Source: Thraustochytrium sp. TN22
Lineage: Eukaryota; Sar; Bigyra; Thraustochytrida; Thraustochytriidae
NCBI GenBank assembly: GCA_013306675.1
Contig: JABLUY010000094.1
Span: 1 to 64,000, forward strand
Length of the DNA stretch: 64,000 nt
Direction of reading: 5' to 3'
A model generated the notes under the pieces. The model did not search any database. It was not told the DNA's origin and saw only the letters and a list, made by a program, of their open reading frames with translations. The position numbers and the translations under genes were made by a program. Below, one piece after another: positions 51,136-59,546 of the stretch. Every line of letters begins with the position of its first letter. Positions within the stretch are counted from its first letter, which is position 1.

Positions 51136-52407
51136 ATGGTCAAGACCGCCGGGATGATGGCGGCGGCCCTTGTGCTGGCCGCCGCGACAACGAGCGGGGA
51201 GGCTGCGTGCTACTGGAAGAAGAAGGCGCCGTGCGAGGACCGTGAGATGCAGTGCGCCGCGGGCCTGGACGACCTCAATGGCAAATGCAAGCCGTGCGGC
51301 GGGAACTCCCAGCCGATCTGCACGGGCCCGAACCAGATGGCGTGCCGCGGTGCCACGGTGAACATTGACGGCAAGTGCATCGGGTGTGGTGGTCCGAACG
51401 GCTACGCTTGCGTGCAGACCGCGGAGCCGTGCGAGGCCGGCCTCGTGCCGGACAGCGACGAGGAGGGCGCGCGTTGCGTTCCTTGTGGCTACAACGGCCA
51501 GCCGTGGTGTTCCAACCTGGGCGACCCGATCTGCGACGGCGGCCACGTGCCCACCGTCGTGGATGGCGCCGAGATTTGCACGCCGTGCGGCAAGCAGGTC
51601 TTCGACTCGGAGTCCAAAACCTTCACCACGCAGCTGCCGCAGTGCGGCCCGACGAGCGCGTTCCTGGCCGAAGTCTTTGACAGTGAGACGAACACCTTCG
51701 ACCTGGGTTCCATGGGCGCGACGCTGCTCTTCACGCCGGTTCCCAGCGCCGACGGCAAAGCCCGCATGTACCGCGTCTCCAAGTCTCTGAAGGAGGAGAC
51801 CGTGCTGCTCACGGATGAGGACACGGACGAGGGCAAGCTCAGCTGGCTTCAATGCAAGGACGCAGTCTGCGACATCGACTTCGCCGACTTCTTTGACGGG
51901 CCTTTTCCCTTTTACAACACCGAGTACGACAAGGCCTGCGTCACCTACCAGGGCGGCATTTCCGTTGGCAGGGTTTGCAGCCATCAGTACACGATGCTCA
52001 AGGAGCCCAACTTCGGCAACCCGCTGCGCATCCATCACCAGCAGCCTCGCATCTCGGCCTTTTTCGGCAACTGGAAGAACCCGGTTGACTCGGCCTATGA
52101 AATGGACAAGGTGCGCCTCCAAAAGGGCACCATCGGTGGCGTGCCCTTCATGGCCGTTTTCTGGAGCCTGCTCGAGCATGCAGAGGACACCAGCGTCGAT
52201 TCCCATGCCCAATTCCAGGCCGTGCTCTACAAGGACGGCCGCATCGAAATGCGCTTCCCGTGGGGTGCGAATGCCTTCGTTCACGGTGTCACCGGCGTCA
52301 CGCCCGGCAACTTCCGCGCATACCTGACCGAGCCTCTCGTCAGCTTCTCCGCCGAGTTCTGCTACCCGTCGCACAACGAGGCCAGCGACGGCACTTGCGT
52401 GCACTAG
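51136..52407 (+). CDS. secreted cysteine-rich protein with NIDO-like C-terminal region (paralogue D, divergent)
   Basis: A 423-residue secreted protein, the most diverged family member. The signal peptide is MVKTAGMMAAALVLAAATTS. The cysteine spacing of A-C is kept (GKCKPCGGNSQPICTGPNQ, GKCIGCGG, RCVPCGYNGQPWC, CTPCGKQVFDSES). The C-terminal part keeps RISAFFGNWKNP, AQFQAVLYKDGRIEMRF, VTGVTPGNF and VSFSAEFCYPSHNEASDGT but is otherwise different. Conservation in such a diverged copy shows which cysteines and loops matter. It converges with the acyltransferase gene, with only 94 bp between stops. Confidence 0.9.
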   Translation: MVKTAGMMAAALVLAAATTSGEAACYWKKKAPCEDREMQCAAGLDDLNGKCKPCGGNSQPICTGPNQMACRGATVNIDGKCIGCGGPNGYACVQTAEPCEAGLVPDSDEEGARCVPCGYNGQPWCSNLGDPICDGGHVPTVVDGAEICTPCGKQVFDSESKTFTTQLPQCGPTSAFLAEVFDSETNTFDLGSMGATLLFTPVPSADGKARMYRVSKSLKEETVLLTDEDTDEGKLSWLQCKDAVCDIDFADFFDGPFPFYNTEYDKACVTYQGGISVGRVCSHQYTMLKEPNFGNPLRIHHQQPRISAFFGNWKNPVDSAYEMDKVRLQKGTIGGVPFMAVFWSLLEHAEDTSVDSHAQFQAVLYKDGRIEMRFPWGANAFVHGVTGVTPGNFRAYLTEPLVSFSAEFCYPSHNEASDGTCVH

Positions 52408-52501
52408 GCAAGTCAGCTTGGAAGCAGCAAGCAAGCAGGCAGGCAAGTAAGTAATTTAAAAAAATGTCAGACCCAGCGTGCACGCGTCTTGCATTCGAGT
52501 T

Positions 52502-53755
52502 TCAAATGTGTCGGCCGAGTGGCGCGCCTGCGGCGACCAAGTCCTCCGCAGCAAAGTTATTCGCGAAGCACATGAGCGCGTCTGTGCCCTTGCGCGCGCG
52601 GAAAACCACGCCAACGTTGAAGATAGCTTCCTGCGGCCGGTACACTGGCAGATGGAGGCGCACAGGCGTCTCAACAGCTTCCAGGAGCTGAAGTTCTCCT
52701 GTAAACTGTGGGAACAGCCACGAGGTAATCATCGAGAAGCGGCAGTGCATCGCCTCGCAACATCCGGGTAGCGGGCGCCCGGAGGTTCGCACCACCGGCG
52801 CCTGCTGTAGCGTCTCGCGCACCTGCTCAGCCTGCGCATACGACTCGGGGTCCAAGAGCACTGCAGACTCGTAGTTCCCTGCGTCTTGCGCATCCAAGCC
52901 CTTCACACGCCCTCGCCAGTTGATCGCCATCAGCAGCACGCGACTCCGCGAGGCCACGCCAAAGGACGACGTCAGCAGGTCGTTCGTGGACACGAAGCCG
53001 GGCGCCGGCACGCGCGCCTTCGCCTTCTCCACCAGTGCGCGATCAATCTCGTGCGCGAACACGCGCACCTTTACGCCCCGCGCAGCACGGCCGAGGATGT
53101 TCACCAGCAGGCTTGGTTTGAACTGCCACGCGTACTCTGCGCTCCCGGCGCCCTCTCGGCACGCGGCGGCCTGCTTCAGCTTGCGCTCTGCACGCAGCGG
53201 CGCGATCTCGCGTCCGTACGACAGCTGCGACAGAATCTCGTAGTATGTCGCGCCGTCCGCCACGCTATGCGACAGCGAGTAAATCAGCAGGCAGACGCCC
53301 GCGCTCGCCGTCTTTTGCACCACCGTGAACCGGCACACGCGCAGGTCCTTGCCTACCAGCGTACTGCCGCTCTCCACCACGGCCGTCGAGGCCGCCACCG
53401 TCTTGAGCACATGCTCCAAATCGTCCTTCTCGCTGAGCGCGGAGAGCTTCGGGTCCTCGGACGCACGTACCAATGCATCCAGGTCCTCAGTTGTTGGTAC
53501 GGCATTAAACTTCAGCAGCACGTTCTTGTGCCGCGACTTGTCGCGAACCAGCCGCGCCGCCACCCACGGGCTCACGACGCAGATCGCGGCCACCCGCTTG
53601 CGCACCGCCGCGGCCACCGCCGCGCCGTCGCCCTCCACAAAAGTCGCCGTTGTGATGCCTTTCTCCATCATGAACTGCAAGGAACACTCCGCATCCATCA
53701 GCGGCACGTACTTTATCGCCGCCGCGCCGCCCTCATCTGGGCCCACCGTCGCCAT
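52502..53755 (-). CDS. HXXXD-type acyltransferase (BAHD/condensation superfamily)
   Basis: This 417-residue protein has the catalytic HSVAD (163-167) in the context IYSLSHSVADGATYYEILSQ. That is the active site of the CoA-dependent acyltransferase superfamily (BAHD enzymes, alcohol O-acetyltransferases, condensation domains). The C-terminal half contains AINWRGRVKGLD and NVGVVFRARKGTDALM in the expected positions of the second subdomain, though a DFGWG motif is not obvious. No signal peptide or membrane helix is seen, so it is probably cytosolic. Acceptor and donor substrates cannot be inferred. The start is the first ATG. Nothing nearby suggests a biosynthetic cluster. Confidence 0.75.
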   Translation of the reverse strand: MATVGPDEGGAAAIKYVPLMDAECSLQFMMEKGITTATFVEGDGAAVAAAVRKRVAAICVVSPWVAARLVRDKSRHKNVLLKFNAVPTTEDLDALVRASEDPKLSALSEKDDLEHVLKTVAASTAVVESGSTLVGKDLRVCRFTVVQKTASAGVCLLIYSLSHSVADGATYYEILSQLSYGREIAPLRAERKLKQAAACREGAGSAEYAWQFKPSLLVNILGRAARGVKVRVFAHEIDRALVEKAKARVPAPGFVSTNDLLTSSFGVASRSRVLLMAINWRGRVKGLDAQDAGNYESAVLLDPESYAQAEQVRETLQQAPVVRTSGRPLPGCCEAMHCRFSMITSWLFPQFTGELQLLEAVETPVRLHLPVYRPQEAIFNVGVVFRARKGTDALMCFANNFAAEDLVAAGAPLGRHI

Positions 53756-54978
53756 GATGGTCGCGCCTTGGAGACCGTCGTTTTACCTGGCCGGGCGCCG
53801 CGTGGCCAATATGGACCGTCGCCGTACGTGGCGCCGCCGCGTGGCCAATGTCGCCTCGCGCAGCACCTCGGCCTGGGCGCGCTGCCAGCGACTGGCCGTG
53901 CGTGGTGAGGTGACCAGAGCTTGCCATGGTTGCTGTGACTCACTGTCAGCCTGCCTGCCTGTGGAGAATCCCAACGGAAACCGTGAAGCTGCGACCCGGC
54001 GGACCCGCCCACGACTTTTTACCGCCAAGTTCGAACCACCGGCTGGCACCGTGGCACGCACGGTGCCACGGCCACCGCAGTCCGCTGCAGCGTCACAGCC
54101 CCACTGCACTGCAGGCGCACGTGCCACGTGGTGACGTGGCACTGCACAGTGTCGCACAACGAGCTCGCACACCCCTGGGAGCGGCGAGCAAGCCAGGTGG
54201 TTCGGCGCCGCGCGCAGGCCCACTCTGGTAACGCAACGACTTTTCAGGCGTCCGGGCGCCGAGTGAAAACAGTTCAACTCAGCTTGTGCGTCGGGAGTGT
54301 GATCCTGTGCAGCCCGACTGCTTCGCCGCGCGGCAGCACCACTCAGAGTCATCAGGGAGAGAGAGAGGTTGGATCGAGGTGACGACACGAGCTGGGTGGC
54401 ATCATGGTGATCTCGTATGAAGACCATGAAGACCGGCCCCGCTTACTGCCTGAGCAAGACGACTGGTCCCGCTCCCTGACTGGCGCAGGCTGCCACAGCC
54501 ACCGGCGCGCGCCGCGTTTGCGCCGTTTGACTCAACGAAGTCGCCAAGTAAGCCCCGCTCGCGGGCTCGTGCCGCCGGCCCTGTGGCTCCGGCCCTGCGC
54601 CACTTGCCGCAGACTCGGCGCAGAGCGCTGCCCACGACTGGCCGGCCTCCTCGCACCTTCACATCAACTCCACTCAGGCTGTCTCCACAGCCCTCGTCGC
54701 ACTGCGCGTGCAGACGTGCGACCGCACGTGCAAAGAGGCTCCGCGGCGCTGTGGGGCGCACTCCAGGAAGCTCCGGACAAGCTGGGCTCGCCACAGGGCA
54801 ACAAGGGCGGATCGTACGCCTCGCCAAAGGCGGGCGAGAGTCCTGTGCTACGATCTCGCACGTGCAGACCTCATTGGCAGCGGGCGAGCGGGCGTGCGGG
54901 CTTGAGGCGGGGATAGCGGCCAGGCAAGCAGGGGAGGCACGGGAGGCCGGCAGACGAAGCAGGCGAGCGCGAGTGAAA
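53756..54978. other. bidirectional upstream region
   Basis: The region between the divergent acyltransferase and heme oxygenase genes. It holds a cluster of GTGCCACGTG/GTGACGTGGC-like palindromic pieces (about 54050-54150), which include G-box-like CACGTG cores. No coding region supported. Confidence 0.5.
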
Positions 54979-55734
54979 ATGGGTGAAGATGCTCCGCGGG
55001 ACCTGGCCACGCGGCTCAAGGAGGAGACGCACAAGGTGCACCGCGAGGCGGAGTCCGCGGAGTTCATGAAGGCTTTCATGAAGGGCAACCTTGGCGAGGC
55101 CGAACACACGGCGTACCTGGTGCAAATGTACCACGTGTACGCGGCCATGGAGCCCGCTTACGAGGAGTCCTGCCAGCAGAGCGGCGAGGACGCTGAGATG
55201 CTCAAGACGCTCTATTTTCCGGAGCAGCTCGACCGGCTCGAGTCGCTCCAGGAGGACCTGGCCTTCTTTCTTGGCGACAAGTGGGAGGAGAACGCTGCCG
55301 TGCGCAACCCGTCGCCCGCAGCGCAGGCCTACGCCGGCCGCCTCAAGGAGCTCGCCGCCAAGGACCCATTGCTGCTTATCGCGCACGCCTACACGCGGTA
55401 CCTCGGCGACCTCAGCGGCGGCCTGCTGCTCGGCCACATGGCGAAGAAGTCGCTCGGCCTCGAGGACGGACAGGGGCTCGCTTTTTACACCTTCGCCAAT
55501 GTGGAGGACCCCGCCGCTTTCAAGAACGAGTACCGTGCACGCATGAACGCGCTCCCGCTCTCCGAGGATCGCGCTGCCGACATGGCCCGTGAGGCTGTCG
55601 TTGCCTTCCAGCTCAACATCAAGCTCTTCAAGGAGCTCGACGACAAGTTCGGCCTCGTCGAGGGCGGTGCCGCCATCGCTAACGCCCCGGCCAACGCCGA
55701 GGCAGACAGCGGTCCTTGCTGCCTTCTCATGTGA
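54979..55734 (+). CDS. HMOX: heme oxygenase with C-terminal CaaX box
   Basis: This 251-residue enzyme should open heme to biliverdin, CO and Fe2+. The proximal heme ligand is H21 in THKVHREAESAEFMKAFMKG. The distal helix has RYLGDLSGG (140-148), and the FYTF segment and the late helix FQLNIKLFKELD fit heme oxygenase. In vertebrate enzymes a hydrophobic C-terminal helix anchors the protein to the ER. Here the tail is a short Ala/Asn-rich linker ending in CCLLM, and the last four residues, CLLM, form a CaaX prenylation box with a preceding Cys that could be palmitoylated. The tail is read directly from the DNA (TGC TGC CTT CTC ATG TGA). ATG 54979 is the first Met before the domain. Confidence 0.93.
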   Translation: MGEDAPRDLATRLKEETHKVHREAESAEFMKAFMKGNLGEAEHTAYLVQMYHVYAAMEPAYEESCQQSGEDAEMLKTLYFPEQLDRLESLQEDLAFFLGDKWEENAAVRNPSPAAQAYAGRLKELAAKDPLLLIAHAYTRYLGDLSGGLLLGHMAKKSLGLEDGQGLAFYTFANVEDPAAFKNEYRARMNALPLSEDRAADMAREAVVAFQLNIKLFKELDDKFGLVEGGAAIANAPANAEADSGPCCLLM

Positions 55735-55875
55735 GAATCCCGTCGTCCGACTCCTTGACTGCGAGGAAGTTGAAAGTACGAAATCATCATGATGTGTGTT
55801 GTTGGCTCTTCCTGACCAAGCGCGCGCTTCTATTGCACGTGAGGGTTTCGTCATGCTTCAGTGTCTTTTAGAACT

Positions 55876-57330
55876 TCACGGTGCCTTTTTAAATTCTAAA
55901 AGCGCTTCACCAATAGTCGCGGCAACGGCTGCGACAGCCTTATCGAGGGCAGCCTCATCGTCGTGTTCGAACGGCTGGATGTGGAGGTTGTCGAAGATCA
56001 TTTGCCGAAATTCCAGCTCGCCCCACTCATCGTCGGAGAGCTTCTCGAGATGCACGCAAACAATCGTTTTGCCCTTTCTCATGGCGTAGTGTAACTCGTT
56101 CCGGACATACCCGTTGGAGTTCTTCTTCTGCACCTCACTAATGTAGTGGTGAGTCGCAAACATTACAAACGCTGCGCTCTCATCAATCCCGCGTTGCATC
56201 GACGGTTCGAAGTTGGTCCTAGAGATGTTTTCATCATCAAGCCAACACTCCATCCCGAGTGCCTCGCGAAGTTTCTGGTGGAAGCGCTTAACGAGTTGGT
56301 GCGTGTCGTGCGGACCCTTCTCAGTGCTGCTCCACTTGTGAGCCAGAAAAGCAGCATATTTGGGACCGTGGCCTGCCGCCATGGGATCTTGGGCTGCAGG
56401 TGCTGTTCGTTGCACCCGGACCAGGGAGGCATCCCCTCTTTGCGCCTCATCTTGCGGAGTATTGGGCAGTTCCTCCTCGCCTCGCGCATCAGGTTCCGCA
56501 GACTCCGCGCGCGCGCCCAACGTGTGACGAGAAGGGTCTCCACCTTCGCTGTCGTCCTCGCCGGGATCCTCCTCCTCCTCCTCCTCGTCGTCGTCGTCGT
56601 CATCATCGGCGTCATCGTTGTTGTTGTCATCGTTGTCGTTCTTGCCAAGATTGTCACTCCCGTTGTGGTCATGGTCGTCGTGGTCGTCATCCTGGCCACT
56701 AACGGCGTCCACTGGCGCCCGTTGCGCCTCCGCATGAGACGCACGCGGGGCGCCCTCTGCAGACGCTCCGGCTCGCCACAACCACACTGTGAAACCAATG
56801 ACAAGCATGGTGATCGCAGACGGCCAGAGCCGCCAGACGAAGTCCTGTACCTTGATCTCGCAAGCCGGGTAGAAGTGGTTCGAGTCGCTGCAAGGAACAT
56901 CGTCCCATCGGCCCTGGAACAGAGGCGATACGGCCGCACAGGAAGCCTCGTTTCTCGCGCTCTTGTTGGGCTCGCTCTCCTCCCAGTATTTAAAGCCGTC
57001 CGTCGTGCTCCCGTCCTCCCACCTCCACACATTTGAATTATTGCATGCATCGCGGTGGTCGCACGGCTGGAGTCCGATCCAGCACCCATGATGATGACAT
57101 TCATAGTCGACCTTTAAGGACCGCTGCACCACGGGAGAATCCACCTTGACGAGGACCCCGCCCCTCCACGAGCAGTACGAGTTGGCCTCGTACCAATCAA
57201 CTTTTCTCGAGCCCACGAACCTGTGCTTATCCCCGAGCCACTCCATCATGGGGCGCACGGCGCTCAATGCCCCGCACGAGTTCATGAACGAGTGAAGGAG
57301 GGGAATGGTGAAGACGCTCTCGCCCGCCAT
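55876..57330 (-). CDS. C-type lectin / transmembrane / TIR receptor-like protein (copy 1)
   Basis: A 484-residue predicted single-pass receptor. Residues about 45-158 form a C-type lectin domain with WIGLQ, the Ca/sugar motif EPN (120-122, mannose-type) and WDDVPC with the paired cysteines. A helix (about 166-185, SAITMLVIGFTVWLW) spans the membrane. An acidic linker (about 207-268, Asp/Glu runs) follows, and then a TIR domain (about 324-455): KYAAFLAHKWSS, ECWLDDENISRTNF, AAFVMFATHHYIS and VRNELHYAM. E412 in NEL fits the catalytic Glu of NAD-cleaving TIRs. ATG 57330 gives a leader (ESVFTIPLLHSFM) that is a poor signal peptide, so the true 5' end may lie in another exon. Copy 2 lies directly upstream. 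It converges with the heme oxygenase gene. Confidence 0.88.
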   Translation of the reverse strand: MAGESVFTIPLLHSFMNSCGALSAVRPMMEWLGDKHRFVGSRKVDWYEANSYCSWRGGVLVKVDSPVVQRSLKVDYECHHHGCWIGLQPCDHRDACNNSNVWRWEDGSTTDGFKYWEESEPNKSARNEASCAAVSPLFQGRWDDVPCSDSNHFYPACEIKVQDFVWRLWPSAITMLVIGFTVWLWRAGASAEGAPRASHAEAQRAPVDAVSGQDDDHDDHDHNGSDNLGKNDNDDNNNDDADDDDDDDEEEEEEDPGEDDSEGGDPSRHTLGARAESAEPDARGEEELPNTPQDEAQRGDASLVRVQRTAPAAQDPMAAGHGPKYAAFLAHKWSSTEKGPHDTHQLVKRFHQKLREALGMECWLDDENISRTNFEPSMQRGIDESAAFVMFATHHYISEVQKKNSNGYVRNELHYAMRKGKTIVCVHLEKLSDDEWGELEFRQMIFDNLHIQPFEHDDEAALDKAVAAVAATIGEALLEFKKAP

Positions 57331-57840
57331 CTCCGTGATGATCACTGCTGCTCCACGGGTGTTGCGTCAGCTCGTGCAGCGCCGCAGCGCCGCAACGCCT
57401 AGCCTCGCCTCGGCTCGCCCCGCGGGCGGGCGAGCGAGCGAGCGAGGCGCGCCTCCGCTCGTCGCGCGTCCCTTGCCCAGGCTGTTGCAACGTCGCAGCC
57501 TGGCATTCGCGACCTGTTTGACAGCGACTGCAGTGCCTTGCCTTTGCAAGCAAGCAGCAAGCTGCAAGGTACTCTAACTTAGTACCGGGTCCCAGCTAGG
57601 TACCTTGGGACCAGGTACCAGGGTACCGATCCCAATGATCGCGCCGCTACGAGCTTGCACATGGCATCTTGACTCGGATGGCCTTGCAGAAAACCATGGT
57701 CACAGTGGTGTACTCTAGCTAGACGACCTTAGTGGCTAGCGCCTCGTAGTCTTTGTCTCGGTAGTCGGCATCTCGTGTGTTGTTGGCTCTTCCTGAGGCG
57801 CACTTGATCAAGCGCGCGCTTCATGCACGTGACGAATTCG
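57331..57840. other. spacer between the two lectin-TIR genes
   Basis: Matches the upstream flank of copy 2 (59140-59530): GCGCAGCGCCGCAACGCC-like text, CTCGCCCCGCGGGCGGGCGA, GGTACC-rich patches and AACATGGTCACAGTG. GGTACC recurs several times (57599-57630), as it does at 59370-59410. Its left end repeats the 3' flank of copy 1 (TGTTGTTGGCTCTTCCTGA). Confidence 0.65.
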
Positions 57841-59067
57841 TCATGCTTCGGCGGTATCTTGCAATTCAAGGATACTCGCGGCGAGGCGAGTGACAGCGGC
57901 ATCGAGAGCAGCCTCATCGTCGTGTATGAATAGCTCGACGTGGAGGTTGTCGAAGACCTCATGCCGAAAGCTCAGCGCGCCCCAGTCCTCGTCGGAGAGC
58001 GTCTCGAGACGCACGCAAAGGATCCTTTTGCGCGTTCTCAAGGCGTAGTGGAACTCGTTCCGGACAAACCCGTTGAACTGGTTGTTCACCGCATCAACGT
58101 ACCTGCGAGTCACAAACATCACAAACACTGCGCTCGCATCAACCCCGCGTTGCATCGCCGCTTCGAAGCCGGTCCTAGAGATGTTTGCCTCATCAAACCA
58201 ACACTCCATCCCATGTACCTCGTGAAGTTTCTGTCGGAAGCGTCCAACGAGTTCATGCGTGTCGTTCAGCGGACCATAGCCACTGCTCCACCTGTGAGAC
58301 AGAAACGCAGCATACCTGGGGTCGCGGCCTGCCGCCATGGGATCTTGCGCTGCAGGTGCTAGTCGTTGCACCCGGACTCGAGGGGCATCTCCTCTTCGCG
58401 CCTCATCTTGCGGAGTGTTGGGCAATTCCTCCTCGCCTCGCGCATCAGGCTCCGCAGACTCAGCCCTCGCCCTCACCGCGCGACGAAAATGGTCCTCTGG
58501 CGCCCGTTGCGCCTCCACATGAGACGCACGCAGGGTGCCCTCTGGAGACGCTCCGACTCGCCACAACCACACTGTGAAAACAATGACAAGCATGGTGATC
58601 GCAGACGGCCAGACGAAGTCCTGTACCTTGATCTCGCAAGCCGGGTAGAAGTGGTTCGGGTCGCTGCAAGGAACATCGTCCCATCGGCCCTGGAACAGAG
58701 GCGATACGGCCGCGCAGGAAGCCTCGTTTCTCGCGCTCTTGTTCGGCTCGCCCGGCCCCCAGAGTTTAAAGGCGTCCGTCGTGCTCCCGTCCTCCCACCT
58801 CCACACATTTGGATTATTGCATGCATCGCGGTGGTCGCACGGCTGGAGTCCGATCCAGCACCCATGATGATGACAAGCGTGGTCGACCTTTAAAGACCGC
58901 TGTACCTCGGAAGAGTCCACCTTGACAAGGGCCCCGCCCCTCCTCGAGCAGTACGAGTTGGCCTCGTACCAATCGACTTTTCTCGAGCCCACGAACTTCA
59001 GCTTTTGTCCGAGCCACTCCAACATGGCGCGCACAGCGCTCGTCGTCCCGCACGAGTTGATGAACGA
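57841..59067 (-). CDS. C-type lectin / transmembrane / TIR receptor-like protein (copy 2, 5' end uncertain)
   Basis: Paralogue of copy 1, 408 codons from the first shared residue (SFINSCG). The lectin domain keeps WIGLQPCDHRDACNNPNVWRW, EPNKSARNEASC and RWDDVPC; the membrane helix is ITMLVIVFTVWLW; the TIR domain has YAAFLSHRWSSG, ECWFDEANISRTGF and NGFVRNEFHYAL. The linker lacks the acidic tract of copy 1. No ATG exists in frame until 59025, which would cut into the conserved leader. The bases just before SFINSCG read CCCCTGCCTCCAG, a good polypyrimidine-AG 3' splice site, so an upstream exon with a signal peptide is likely (inference). The start given here is that exon boundary. Confidence 0.82.
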   Translation of the reverse strand, partial: SFINSCGTTSAVRAMLEWLGQKLKFVGSRKVDWYEANSYCSRRGGALVKVDSSEVQRSLKVDHACHHHGCWIGLQPCDHRDACNNPNVWRWEDGSTTDAFKLWGPGEPNKSARNEASCAAVSPLFQGRWDDVPCSDPNHFYPACEIKVQDFVWPSAITMLVIVFTVWLWRVGASPEGTLRASHVEAQRAPEDHFRRAVRARAESAEPDARGEEELPNTPQDEARRGDAPRVRVQRLAPAAQDPMAAGRDPRYAAFLSHRWSSGYGPLNDTHELVGRFRQKLHEVHGMECWFDEANISRTGFEAAMQRGVDASAVFVMFVTRRYVDAVNNQFNGFVRNEFHYALRTRKRILCVRLETLSDEDWGALSFRHEVFDNLHVELFIHDDEAALDAAVTRLAASILELQDTAEA

Positions 59068-59546
59068 CTGGAGGCAGGGGCAGGCAGGCAGGGCAGGGAG
59101 CAGACGCGCGCTCGTCCACGCCGTCTCCGCACGCCTCTTGATGCTGGCAGCTCGGCTTCTTGCTTGCGCAGCGCCGCAGCGCCGCAACGCCGCGACGCCT
59201 GGCCTCGCCTGGCCTAGCCTCGCCCCGCGGGCGGGCGAGCGAGCGAGGTGCGCCTCCGCTCGTCGCGCTCCGCTTGCCCAGGTTGCCGACGTCGCATTGC
59301 TCTGCCACCGTCTGACGGTGACCGTGAGTGCAAGCCTGATTCATGATCAGTCAGAGCAAGCTCGCGCGTGGTACCCTGGTACCCTGGTACCTGGAGGTAC
59401 TACCATGGTACCAGCCAGTACCATGATAGCCTGATTCCAAGGATCGCGCCGCCTCGAGCTTGCACATTGCATGCCATCACTCGCAGAAAAAACATGGTCA
59501 CAGTGTTGTAGTCTAGATCTTCGCAGTCATTTCTTGGATCAAGAGA
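59068..59546. other. upstream flank of lectin-TIR copy 2
   Basis: Would hold the missing first exon and promoter of copy 2. GGTACC-type repeats occur at 59369-59410 (GGTACCCTGGTACCCTGGTA). No ATG-led signal-peptide exon could be picked out by eye. Confidence 0.5.
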
